32,884 bases of DNA from Helicobacteraceae bacterium (GCA_024635885.1 JAGXIA010000028.1:1-32884); one strand, 5' to 3'. Shown: positions 22,223 to 30,317, counted from the stretch's first letter. Program-made: numbers and translations. Notes: a model not told the origin generated them from the sequence alone.

Positions 22223-23432
22223 TAACTAAATCAACGCTCTCTTTAGAAGTAAAACTAAACTTTGTAGAAATAATTTTCACACAAGTTCCACATGCCAAGA
22301 AATCACAAGCTTCATCAATCATAATATAAGAATTTGAAGTTGCAAGTGGTGAAACCATACCTGGTGAAAATTTGTCACAAGGTGTAAAATACTCTCCATC
22401 AAAGTAGCCGGGAACTAAAGTTCTTCTTCCGGCTCTTAGTTTATAATCTTCTTTCATTTTTGCTGTTATGGTGTTTAAGTATTTTGAGGTGTCACCGCTT
22501 AATGCCCAGACTATACTGCTTCCAAAAAGTTCAAAGTTTAATGCCGCAGCTAATGGATTTCCCGGAAGATTTAAAACAAAGGTATTTCCCATACGACCAA
22601 AAGTTGTAGGTTTGCCGGGTTTTATCTCTATTTTTTCAAAAAATATTTCATAATCAAAGGCACCAAATGCCTCTTTTGTAAAGTCAGCATCACCGACACT
22701 GACTCCGCCGCTTGTGATGATTAAATCACAATCTTGCGCGCTTTTTATATGTTCCCTAATATCTTCAAGAGTGTCACTAGCTGTACCGATAAACTCTACC
22801 TCACATCCAAGTTCTTGTGCTCTTGCAAAAAAAGTAGGTGTATTTGTATTATAAAGTTGAAAAGGCTCAACATTTTCAAAGTGCATTTTCAACTCATTTC
22901 CAGAGGCGAAAAGAGCAACTTTTGGCTTTTTATATACTTTTATATGGCTAATGCCTTGAGAAGTTAGCAGGGTAATTTGATGAGCATTCAGTTTATCACC
23001 ACTTTTTAAAAGTAAGTCCCCACTTTTAATATCTTCACCCGACATTCGGATATGTCTGGAAATAACTAAATTTTGGGGAAGTTTTACGCCATTTTCACAC
23101 TCTGTTATATCTTCAATAGGGACAATACATTGTGTCCCAAACGGAATTTTTGCACCTGTCATAATTTTAATAGCAAATCCACATGCCAACTCTTCATCGG
23201 AGTTGTCTCCTGCAAAAATGGTATGATTGACTTGTACACAGGCATCTGAATCTGAAACTTTTACAGCATAGCCATCCATGGCTGAGTTGTCGTATGGAGG
23301 TAAGTTGTGAGTAGCTATAACATCTTTGGCTAATACATAGCCCAAAGCCTGTTCAATCGGTAATATTTTTATAGACCTGGTTGACACATTTTTATAAATT
23401 AAATCTAATGCTTCTTCTACGGTAACAGCCAT
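22209..23432 (-). CDS. moeA: Molybdopterin molybdenumtransferase MoeA
   Basis: A 407-residue MoeA, which inserts molybdate into adenylylated molybdopterin. The N-terminal part has PPYDNSAMDGYAV near residues 43-55 and AFKIMTGA-like FAIKIMTGAKIPFGTQCIVPIED near 85-107. The central MogA-like domain has ALFASGNEL, then CDLIITSGGVSVGDADF and the phosphate-binding LPGNPLAAALNFELF. Domain IV forms the C-terminus. The two LACG segments (LACGFAI and LACGTCV) are each encoded over a copy of the dispersed word TTCCACATGCC or its core. It is convergent with queD and overlaps it by 14 bases. An AGAGG site precedes the ATG. Confidence 0.95.
   Translation of the reverse strand: MAVTVEEALDLIYKNVSTRSIKILPIEQALGYVLAKDVIATHNLPPYDNSAMDGYAVKVSDSDACVQVNHTIFAGDNSDEELACGFAIKIMTGAKIPFGTQCIVPIEDITECENGVKLPQNLVISRHIRMSGEDIKSGDLLLKSGDKLNAHQITLLTSQGISHIKVYKKPKVALFASGNELKMHFENVEPFQLYNTNTPTFFARAQELGCEVEFIGTASDTLEDIREHIKSAQDCDLIITSGGVSVGDADFTKEAFGAFDYEIFFEKIEIKPGKPTTFGRMGNTFVLNLPGNPLAAALNFELFGSSIVWALSGDTSKYLNTITAKMKEDYKLRAGRRTLVPGYFDGEYFTPCDKFSPGMVSPLATSNSYIMIDEACDFLACGTCVKIISTKFSFTSKESVDLVTKPL
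22286..22298 (+). repeat. Dispersed word TTCCACATGCCAA, copy 10 (perfect)
   Basis: Lies opposite moeA, which reads the other strand as Leu-Ala-Cys-Gly-Thr. Confidence 0.85.
23177..23189 (+). repeat. Dispersed word, copy 11 (12 of 13)
   Basis: ATCCACATGCCAA, opposite moeA, read there as Leu-Ala-Cys-Gly-Phe. Confidence 0.7.
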
Positions 23433-23816
23433 TTTTGCCTCTTGTAAGATAGTTATTGTAAAATTTCGTTATGAATAAAATGTATGATACGAGTATTGTA
23501 ACACATATTATTTTCTTAAGGTATTAAAAATACTAGATATCCCCATACACGATTAGACCTATTCAATACTTCAAAACTTCTTATATTATTAAATTAATAT
23601 TAACAATCGTCTTTAAATTATGTAATTGGTATTAGACTTGAATTATCTAGAATGATTTTAAGTATTCTAAGAGAAGCTAGATTTATAATTTTATCATTCT
23701 GTTATACATTATCTAGTCGTGAGCTTCACAAACTTTCAGAATTTGTATTCATTCATTAGAACGGATCATACATTCATATTATCTACGTTTAAAAACGTCT
23801 CAAAAGGACAAATCAA
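23433..23816 (+). other. 384-base A/T-rich divergent intergenic region
   Basis: This region separates moeA (minus) from the lipoprotein gene (plus) and must contain both promoters. TACAAT-like and TATCTT-like boxes occur on the minus strand near 23450-23470, and TATTAT (about 23777-23782) precedes the lipoprotein gene by about 35 bases. A possible 18-codon peptide at about 23471 has no support. No stable hairpin, repeat or RNA gene is visible. Confidence 0.5.
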
Positions 23817-26165
23817 ATGAAAACATTCAAACAATACTCAAATTTAGCAATTATCTCTATGCTTTTTATGCTGACAATTTTTGCAGCAGGTTGTGGCAGT
23901 GACAATACAACAAATCCACCTCAAAATAGCATCTCTCTCTCCGGTACAGCTGTTGATGGATACATCAGTGGAGCTACAGTATGTTTAGATGTAGATAGCA
24001 GTGGCATCTGTGAAAGTACAGAACCAACAACAACTACAGCTGCAGATGGTTCATTTAGTTTTACTAATGTGGAAGTAGCAGACAATCTTCTTTTTCCTGT
24101 AATAGTTTCTGGTGGAATTGATACTGCTACCAATAAGTTATTTATTGGTGAAATCAAGAATATCATAAATAGTGCGACTATAACAGCAGATGCACAACTG
24201 AATGTAACCCCATTAACAGACCTCATAGCAGTCTCTTTTCTTCAATCAACTATTAAGAGTGTAGAAACTTTCAATAACTCTAAAACAGAGATAGCAGATG
24301 TATTTGGCATCTCAGAAGCAGATGTAACAGCAGACCCTATGACAAATGTATTTGTATTTGCAAAGTCACAAGAGGTTCAGCAGATAAAAGCACTGATAGA
24401 AATAACAGCTAGCAAGGCTAAAGATAATCATCTTAGCGCAGCAGAAAAACTTGTGTTACAGAATGCAATAAAAGAAGCACTTGTAACTCAAATAAAGGCA
24501 ACTATAGGTACAAATCTTGAGATAGATAAAGTACTGGCTGAAGTCGAAAGCAAATCCAGTATAACAATTCCTGACAATGAAAAAATATTTGTTGCGGCAG
24601 AAGTTGCAAAAGTCCAAACTACACTTGATTTAGCAACAAGTTCTACAACTACAGATAAGCTAAATGAACTCCAAACTGGATTAGAAGCAGAGCTGATAGT
24701 GGCAGTTACATCAATTAATGATGCTCTTGCTGAGGAAACTATTACAGTTGTAGATATTAGTGATAGTGCTCAACTGATAACTCAAGGTGAGACAATTAAA
24801 GCGGATACTATCACACCTACAGTAACATCGATGGAACCTAATACTAATGCTACGAATGTGTCAATCAATAAGAACATCAGTGTCCTCTTTAATGAATCAC
24901 TTACTCCTTCAACAGTAAATACAACTACTTTTAGCTTAGCTACTACAAGCGGTGCTACAGCTGTTGATGGTACAGTGAGTTATTCTGGCAACACTATAGT
25001 TTTCAATCCTATTGTAAATCTTAGCGCAGGGACTGAATATACGGCGACAATCACTACTGATGTTAAAGATTTAGCCGGTAATGCTTTAGCAGTTGCTAAA
25101 GTTTGGAGTTTTACAACAGGAACCATAGAGGACACTGTTGCACCTACAGTGACATCGATGGTACCTAATTCTAATGCTACAAATGTGTCTACTGACAGAA
25201 GTGTCAGTGTACTCTTTAGTGAATCACTTAACCCTTCAACAGTGAAGACAACTACTGTTAGCTTAGCTACTACAATCGGAGCTACAGCTGTTGATGGTAC
25301 AGTTAGTTATTCTGGCAACACTATAGTCTTCAATCCTATTGTAAATCTTAGTGCAGGGACTGAATATACTGCGACAATTACGACTGGAGTTAAGGACTTA
25401 GCTGGAAATGCTTTAGCAGTTGCTAAGGTTTGGAGTTTTACAACAGCATCAGCGCCTATAGTGCCTCCCCCACCTCCTTCAGCATCAGGTCCATCTCCTG
25501 TAAATCTAGGCACAGCGGGAAATTTCGTAATCCTTGCTAAAACGGCAGTATCAACCACAGGTGCTACTGCAATAACAGGCGATGTAGGCGTTAGTCCGGC
25601 TGCTCAAACTTATGTAACGGGATTTTCTGAGACTCTTGACAGTACTACTACATTTGCAACATCACCTTTAGTGACAGGAAAGATATATGCGGCAGATATG
25701 ACATCTCCAACTTCATCCAACCTAACCACGGCGGTCAGCAATATGGAAACTGCATACACAGATGCAGCAGGGAGAACAACGCCTGATTATACTGAATTAG
25801 GTGCAGGTGATGTGAGCGGTAAGACTCTTGCTCCAGGTCTTTATAAATGGGGTACAGGTGTTTTAATAACAGATGTAGGTGTAACTATTTCGGGTAGTGC
25901 AACTGACACCTGGATCTTTCAGATAGCAGGAGACCTAACTGTGAACAATGGTGCAATTGTAACCTTAGCCGGTGGTGCATTAGCTAAAAACATCTTCTGG
26001 CAAGTTGCGGGAGGCACAGGCGTATCCCTTGGAACAACATCACAGTTTAAAGGTGTAGTATTGGCACAAAAAGGCATTGTTGTAAATACTGGCGCAACAG
26101 TCAACGGCAGACTCTTAGCACAGACAGCAGTTACCTTAAACGCCAACGCTGTTACACAGCCTTAA
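23817..26165 (+). CDS. Surface lipoprotein with two Ig-like (Big_5) repeats and a DUF3494 ice-binding-type domain
   Basis: A 782-residue exported lipoprotein. The signal peptide ends in the lipobox FAAGC (Cys26). Residues ~36-125 form a carboxypeptidase-regulatory-like beta domain (SLSGTAVDGYISGATVCLDV), and ~130-330 is largely helical. Two nearly identical Big_5/SbsA-like Ig domains follow at about 331-438 and 440-545, each from TPTVTSM-PN to LAVAKVWSFTT. After a PPPPP linker, residues ~560-782 have the DUF3494 pattern: GTAGNFVILAKTAVSTTGAT, ITGDVGVSPAA, LAPGLYKWG, WIFQIAGDLTVNNGA and FKGVVLAQKGIVVNTGATVNG. DUF3494 beta-solenoids bind ice in several polar and sea-ice microbes, but many members come from warm habitats, so adhesion is an equal possibility. 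It stands alone between moeA and the type II secretion operon, whose machinery could export it. Confidence 0.87.
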   Translation: MKTFKQYSNLAIISMLFMLTIFAAGCGSDNTTNPPQNSISLSGTAVDGYISGATVCLDVDSSGICESTEPTTTTAADGSFSFTNVEVADNLLFPVIVSGGIDTATNKLFIGEIKNIINSATITADAQLNVTPLTDLIAVSFLQSTIKSVETFNNSKTEIADVFGISEADVTADPMTNVFVFAKSQEVQQIKALIEITASKAKDNHLSAAEKLVLQNAIKEALVTQIKATIGTNLEIDKVLAEVESKSSITIPDNEKIFVAAEVAKVQTTLDLATSSTTTDKLNELQTGLEAELIVAVTSINDALAEETITVVDISDSAQLITQGETIKADTITPTVTSMEPNTNATNVSINKNISVLFNESLTPSTVNTTTFSLATTSGATAVDGTVSYSGNTIVFNPIVNLSAGTEYTATITTDVKDLAGNALAVAKVWSFTTGTIEDTVAPTVTSMVPNSNATNVSTDRSVSVLFSESLNPSTVKTTTVSLATTIGATAVDGTVSYSGNTIVFNPIVNLSAGTEYTATITTGVKDLAGNALAVAKVWSFTTASAPIVPPPPPSASGPSPVNLGTAGNFVILAKTAVSTTGATAITGDVGVSPAAQTYVTGFSETLDSTTTFATSPLVTGKIYAADMTSPTSSNLTTAVSNMETAYTDAAGRTTPDYTELGAGDVSGKTLAPGLYKWGTGVLITDVGVTISGSATDTWIFQIAGDLTVNNGAIVTLAGGALAKNIFWQVAGGTGVSLGTTSQFKGVVLAQKGIVVNTGATVNGRLLAQTAVTLNANAVTQP
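24814..25446 (+). repeat. Two-copy 327-base in-frame tandem repeat
   Basis: Unit 1 starts at 24814 (CACCTACAGTAACATCGATGG) less one base and unit 2 at 25141 (CACCTACAGTGACATCGATG), a spacing of 327 bases or 109 codons. Most differences between the units are synonymous, and long stretches such as TTCTGGCAACACTATAGT are identical. This indicates a fairly recent duplication or gene conversion of one Ig-like domain. Confidence 0.85.
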
Positions 26166-26244
26166 TTAAAACTAGATAGTCTACAAAAAAACAGACTTTC
26201 TCTGAAGGCTCTTCTTTAGAGTGACTCGCAAGTAATTTCTGCAA

Positions 26245-26272
26245 ATAGTTCCACGCTCCTTTGTGGGACTAT
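26245..26272. repeat. Hairpin, diverged copy 2 of the palindromic repeat
   Basis: ATAGTTCCAC (26245-26254) pairs with GTGGGACTAT (26263-26272) with one mismatch, around GCTCCTTT. The core GTTCC-ACG...GTGGGAC resembles the perfect hairpin at 18957-18979. It lies between the lipoprotein gene and gspG and may also serve as a terminator. Confidence 0.5.
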
Positions 26273-26317
26273 ATACCTCTTTATAACCCCTATTACCAAA
26301 ATGTAATAAAGTTTTAC

Positions 26318-26323
26318 TATAAT
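26318..26323 (+). promoter_or_regulatory. Probable -10 box for the type II secretion operon
   Basis: TATAAT in TTTACTATAATAAC, 34 bases before the gspG ATG, with an AAAGG ribosome site between. Confidence 0.45.
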
Positions 26324-26351
26324 AACAATCTAATAAAAAAAGGTAATTTTA

Positions 26352-26786
26352 ATGCAAAATAAAAACAGAAGAAATGCGTTCTCACTTATAGAGTTAATGA
26401 TAGTTATAGTCATCTTGGGGCTTTTAGCAGCTATGGTTATGCCGAGTCTTACAGGTAAAGGAGAAGAGGCTAAAAGAAATTTGGTTTGTGTTCAGATGAA
26501 AAGTATTTATAATGGTGCTTTAGATATGTTTAAAATTAACAACAGTACGTACCCAACAACTGCTGAAGGTCTTGAGGCTTTAGTGAAAAACCCGGATGTT
26601 GAGAAATATTCAAACTATTCATCAAGCGGATATTTTAAAGATTCTAAACTACCAAAAGATTCTTGGGGTAATAACTTCATATATCTAAACAACGATGGGA
26701 CTGTTGAGCTTATCTCTTTAGGGGCAGACAAAAAAGAGGGTGGAGCAGATGAAGGCTTAGATATCAAAATGAGTGAGTGTAAATAG
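26352..26786 (+). CDS. gspG: Type II secretion major pseudopilin GspG
   Basis: A 144-residue major pseudopilin. The prepilin peptidase site is RRNA|FSLIELMIVIVILGLLAA, with Phe10 as the mature first residue and Glu at +5; Ala rather than Gly precedes the cut. The C-terminal domain has the GspG pattern NNSTYPTTAEGLEALVKNP, then LPKDSWGNNFIYL and ISLGADKKEGG, which includes the calcium-site loop. It polymerises into the short periplasmic pseudopilus that pushes substrates through the GspD secretin. It is the first gene of a closely packed operon that runs beyond the window. Confidence 0.94.
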   Translation: MQNKNRRNAFSLIELMIVIVILGLLAAMVMPSLTGKGEEAKRNLVCVQMKSIYNGALDMFKINNSTYPTTAEGLEALVKNPDVEKYSNYSSSGYFKDSKLPKDSWGNNFIYLNNDGTVELISLGADKKEGGADEGLDIKMSECK

Positions 26787-26789
26787 ACA

Positions 26790-27305
26790 TTGAAAAAAGC
26801 CTTTTCTCTGATTGAATTAATGATAGTTATTATGATAATTGGAGTTGTCTATACTCTAGCAATTACTAACTTTACAAAACTGAGTGATGATAGCTCAAAA
26901 CTTACTCTCTCAAATCTTAAAGAGTATCTGACTCGAATTCCACATGCCAAGAGTGCTAAGCTTTTTTGTTTAGATGATTGTTCGGAGTGTGATGTTATTG
27001 TTGACGGAGAGAAGCTTGAAACAATTGAAGATTTTTTAGATGAGAGTGTCTTGGTCTATCATTATAACTTTTCATATGGCTTTATGGAAGCCCAAAAAGA
27101 GGTTTATTTTAATAGTGATGACGTTGAAGAGGATGTTTGTTTTTCTTATGAAGTAGACAAAAACGGGGTGGGTAATCAGGTGTTGATAGAGTTTAAAGAG
27201 AAGTTTTATGATATGTCAACATACCTTAGCAAAACGGCGGTATATAATTCTATGCAAGATGCAGTTGAGGCAAGAAAAATTTTGGCAAGAGAAGTTAAGC
27301 GATGA
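26790..27305 (+). CDS. Minor pseudopilin (GspH/GspI-like)
   Basis: A 171-residue pseudopilin starting with TTG three bases after gspG; no ATG is available before the prepilin signal. The site is MKKA|FSLIELMIVIMIIGVVY with Glu at +5, again with Ala at -1. The globular part contains a Cys-rich loop FCLDDCSECDVIVDG (three Cys) and is unlike gspG. GspH is most likely from position, but GspI or GspJ cannot be excluded, as no other minor pseudopilin with Glu5 lies in the window. It overlaps gspF by four bases (ATGA). The dispersed word TTCCACATGCCAA is at 26938-26950. Confidence 0.8.
   Translation: MKKAFSLIELMIVIMIIGVVYTLAITNFTKLSDDSSKLTLSNLKEYLTRIPHAKSAKLFCLDDCSECDVIVDGEKLETIEDFLDESVLVYHYNFSYGFMEAQKEVYFNSDDVEEDVCFSYEVDKNGVGNQVLIEFKEKFYDMSTYLSKTAVYNSMQDAVEARKILAREVKR
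26938..26950 (+). repeat. Dispersed word TTCCACATGCCAA, copy 12 (perfect)
   Basis: In the minor pseudopilin gene, read as Ile-Pro-His-Ala-Lys. Confidence 0.85.
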
Positions 27306-28516
27306 TTTTTAAATTCAAAGGCATAAACAGTGATGGAAAAAAAGTAAGTGATAAAATAGATGCTACTTCTTTTAGTGAGGTAAAAAGCAAGTTAAAAGCA
27401 AAAAATATTATTTATACGAGCATTACAGAAAACTCAGCATCTTTGTTTGACAACTTAACATTTACTAGAAAATATAAAATACCTGCAAAAGAGCTTTCTG
27501 CACTCTCTCGTGAATTATCTATGTATATTCGCTCTGGCATTACAATAGTCTCTGCATTAAAAGTTATACAGCCACATTATGAAAAAAATAAGAAAATAAA
27601 ACTCTTTTTAGCAACAGTAAGTACGTATCTTGACGAGGGGAAAGATTTTTATACAGCACTTGAGACTCAAAGTGTAGTGGCTCTGCCTGAATTCTTTAAG
27701 CACTCCATAAAAGTAAGTGAGAGCGGCGGTATACTAGATGAAGTCCTGCTAGAACTTTCAAGGTTTTTAAAAGAGCAAGACAGTATAAACAAAGAGATTA
27801 AAGGGGCCTTTGCTTACCCGACTTTTATGATAGTAGTTTCTCTGCTTATGATAGCATTTATGCTCACCTTTGTTGTGCCGCAAATAACCGGAATTTTTGA
27901 GAGCATGGATCAAAAACTTCCAACTCCGACCATTGTAGTAATCGCCCTGGGTGAATTTTTTAGTAATAATTTCACAAGCATTCTTGCCGGTATTTTTATA
28001 TTTGTAGCAGCTTTTGTATTTTTAATGAAAAAGAGTTATAGATTTTCTTACGCAGTGCATAAGCTACTATTAAGACTTCCTCTTTTTGGAGATATTATAC
28101 AAAAGAGCGAATTGGCAAGATTCTCTTATATGGCCTCTTTACTCTCCCGTTCGGGAGTGCCTTTTGTTCAAACAATCAACCTCAGTGCGAACATCTTAAA
28201 TAATTTGGTTTTAAAAGAGCTTTTTGTAGGAGCTTCAAAAAAAGTTGTTGAGGGCGAACTACTTTCTCATGCACTCAATGAAGCAAAAACCAAAATTGAT
28301 TATACTTTTGTGCAGTCTATCGCTCTTGGCGAAGAAACATCTCAGCTTGAAAACGTACTTACAAACATGTCAGAGTTGTATTTTGAGGAGAACCGTGACA
28401 AGATTTCCACACTTTTAACTTTACTTGAACCTGCACTTATGCTTTTTGTAGGGGGAAGCATAGGTTTTATAGTTGCCGCTATGCTTCTTCCAATATTTTC
28501 GATGAGTATTAGCTAA
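27302..28516 (+). CDS. gspF: Type II secretion inner-membrane platform protein GspF
   Basis: A 404-residue GspF with two repeats of the T2SF domain. The N-terminus IFKFKGINSDGKKVSDKIDA is typical of the family, and the first T2SF domain starts at ELSALSRELSMYIRSGITIV and the second at LARFSYMASLLSRSGVPFVQ. Three membrane helices lie near residues 170-195, 222-240 and 375-400. It is the platform on which the GspE ATPase (not in this window) acts during pseudopilus assembly. The start overlaps the preceding stop. Confidence 0.94.
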   Translation: MIFKFKGINSDGKKVSDKIDATSFSEVKSKLKAKNIIYTSITENSASLFDNLTFTRKYKIPAKELSALSRELSMYIRSGITIVSALKVIQPHYEKNKKIKLFLATVSTYLDEGKDFYTALETQSVVALPEFFKHSIKVSESGGILDEVLLELSRFLKEQDSINKEIKGAFAYPTFMIVVSLLMIAFMLTFVVPQITGIFESMDQKLPTPTIVVIALGEFFSNNFTSILAGIFIFVAAFVFLMKKSYRFSYAVHKLLLRLPLFGDIIQKSELARFSYMASLLSRSGVPFVQTINLSANILNNLVLKELFVGASKKVVEGELLSHALNEAKTKIDYTFVQSIALGEETSQLENVLTNMSELYFEENRDKISTLLTLLEPALMLFVGGSIGFIVAAMLLPIFSMSIS

Positions 28517-29404
28517 GTGTTACATAAAAAAGCCATTGCACTTTTAATAACTGTTCTTTTTATTATGGCTATAACTATTAGCGTAGGCCTTGGCTTAAAG
28601 TATGTTAAAAATGCTTCCAATAGTGTTAATAGCGAGCAGTATATGCTGCAAAGTTCTGTAGTTGTAAATGATGTGTTAAAAATGTTAAAAAATTCTGCAG
28701 CCTTAGATCAGATAAATTCTGCTGATGGTTTAGCTCTTTTTTTAGAAGAATCATCATTTATACCATTTCAGAGTAATGGAATTAAAGTGCTTATTGAAAT
28801 TAGCAGTGCCAGAGCTAAAATAAATCCAAATACTCTTTTAGATCAAGATCGTTTAAATGCTTTTAAAAGTTTTTTGATAACTAACAGAGTCAACCCTGAA
28901 TACGCTTCTATGCTGTCGGATGTAATGAGCGGAATTAAAGAAGATATGTCATATAATACAGATATTTTTACTAAAAAACCATACCTGTTTCGAGACTATA
29001 TAGCTTCACAAGAGCATTTACTTGAAATAAATGATGCTTATATAAAAAAATATCATGATAATAGTTTGAAAAATATAGATATGCAAGAGTTGTTTTATAT
29101 TTCTAAAGATAAAAACACTACTATTGATTTAAAACATGCTACTCCTTTAGCCTGGGAGTTAATGCTTGGCTGTGATGAAAACAGAGCAACTCTATTAAGT
29201 GCTAATGGCGTTGCAATTAATAGTTTGGATGAATTAGCTTTGAGTGATGAAGAAAAAAAAGCACTGCAAATATTTCAAACAAGCTTTTATGAACCGTATA
29301 TAGATGTAAAGCTGGAAATTATACAAAAAGATGTAAGTGTTAACATCAGATTTGAGTACAATATAAAATTAAAGAAAGGGTCCAATTTTGTTTTCGAAGT
29401 TTAA
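28517..29404 (+). CDS. gspK: Type II secretion GspK-like pseudopilin
   Basis: A 295-residue protein starting with GTG immediately at the gspF stop. The N-terminal helix KKAIALLITVLFIMAITISVG lacks Glu at +5, as is usual for GspK, the large tip pseudopilin. The phrase SARAKINPNTLLDQDRLNAF corresponds to the GspK 'INLN' region, and later AINSLDELALSDEEK resembles the helix-hairpin segment of the family. It should cap the pseudopilus with GspI and GspJ. Overlap with the next gene is 17 bases. Sequence identity to well-studied GspK is evidently low, so the name rests on size, position and these patterns. Confidence 0.75.
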   Translation: MLHKKAIALLITVLFIMAITISVGLGLKYVKNASNSVNSEQYMLQSSVVVNDVLKMLKNSAALDQINSADGLALFLEESSFIPFQSNGIKVLIEISSARAKINPNTLLDQDRLNAFKSFLITNRVNPEYASMLSDVMSGIKEDMSYNTDIFTKKPYLFRDYIASQEHLLEINDAYIKKYHDNSLKNIDMQELFYISKDKNTTIDLKHATPLAWELMLGCDENRATLLSANGVAINSLDELALSDEEKKALQIFQTSFYEPYIDVKLEIIQKDVSVNIRFEYNIKLKKGSNFVFEV

Positions 29405-30317
29405 CAAGCATATTGATACAATATTTTTAGACCCTCATTCAGAGAGTTTTGAAACAAAAGAGAGTGTAAATATTATATTGTCACCTTCTCTGTATTGGGT
29501 AAAGAAAGTTTCTCTTCCTGTTAAATATTTAAGAGATGCAAAGAGCCTTTTGCCATCACTGTTTGAAGATATACTCCCCGATGGAGTCTATAGCTACAGC
29601 GCATACAAAAAAGGCGATGTTTTTTTTATATTTGCCTATGAGGATAAGTTAATACTAAATACCTTGAACTCTAAAGGGATTTCACCAACACAGGTTCATC
29701 ATGTTTATTTTGCCCAGAGTGAACTCTCAGATATAGACAGTGCTGTTAAAATAAATGCTACTCAAAGCATGTATCTTAAAGAAGAAATGCTTTTAGTGGT
29801 GCCATCTGCTTGGCTAGAAGAGAGCGCAGAACTAGATATACGCCAAATTATTCTTTCAAAAAATTATATAACACTTAAACAGTTTGGTCATATTATTAAC
29901 GATAAAGCTATTTATACAATAGCTACAATTTTTATTTTTCTGATTGCTATTGTTGCGGTAGAGTACTTTATAACTGAGTATAAAGTATCACAAACAAGCC
30001 AACTCAAAGATAAACTGTTTGAGCAGTATGGTCTTAAATCAACGATGATGCAAAACCGCTCAATACTAAAAGAATATAAAGACGTACATAGTGTTCAAAC
30101 AAAGCTAAGAGAGTATATATCATCTATCTTAGCGTTAAAGCTAGAAAATAAAGAAAAATTAACACTGCTTAGTTTAAAAAGGAAAAGTCTTATAGCAGAG
30201 TTTAGTGAAGTGAAAAAAGGAAATGAAATTAATTTTGAAAAACTGTTTAAAAGTAAAAATATGAAATATAAGGCAAGATTTAAAGAGACTACTTGGCATG
30301 TGGAAATAGAACTGTGA
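29388..30317 (+). CDS. gspL: Type II secretion GspL-like inner-membrane protein
   Basis: A 309-residue protein beginning at TTG 29388, 17 bases inside gspK, with an AAAGGG site. The cytoplasmic half (SPSLYWVKKVSLPVKYLRDA, LLPSLFEDILPDGVYSY) fits the actin-like PilM/GspL fold. One membrane helix (about residues 178-198, IYTIATIFIFLIAIVAVEYF) is followed by a coiled-coil-like stretch and a ferredoxin-like periplasmic domain, the GspL topology. It couples GspE to the platform with GspM. The dispersed word (TTGGCATGTGGAA, 30293-30305) lies at its end, encoding WHVE. Divergent, so named by topology and place. Confidence 0.72.
   Translation: MFSKFNKHIDTIFLDPHSESFETKESVNIILSPSLYWVKKVSLPVKYLRDAKSLLPSLFEDILPDGVYSYSAYKKGDVFFIFAYEDKLILNTLNSKGISPTQVHHVYFAQSELSDIDSAVKINATQSMYLKEEMLLVVPSAWLEESAELDIRQIILSKNYITLKQFGHIINDKAIYTIATIFIFLIAIVAVEYFITEYKVSQTSQLKDKLFEQYGLKSTMMQNRSILKEYKDVHSVQTKLREYISSILALKLENKEKLTLLSLKRKSLIAEFSEVKKGNEINFEKLFKSKNMKYKARFKETTWHVEIEL
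30293..30305 (-). repeat. Dispersed word TTCCACATGCCAA, copy 13 (perfect)
   Basis: At the end of the gspL-like gene, read on the plus strand as Trp-His-Val-Glu, 9 bases before the gspM-like start. Confidence 0.85.

Noticed and set aside
23471..23527. 18-codon peptide in the gap before the lipoprotein gene
   Set aside because: Too short, without a ribosome site, and in very A/T-rich DNA where such frames are expected by chance.
23190..26937. Absence of the dispersed word from the lipoprotein region as evidence of recent transfer
   Set aside because: Gaps of similar or greater size occur over porGDAB and from 15971 to the next strict copy at 21133, so a 3.7-kb gap is not informative in this window.
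1870..30305. The dispersed word as a protein motif
   Set aside because: The copies are read in different frames and on both strands (PHAK, WHVE, LACG, GMWK, plus an intergenic copy and a start codon), so no common peptide explains them.
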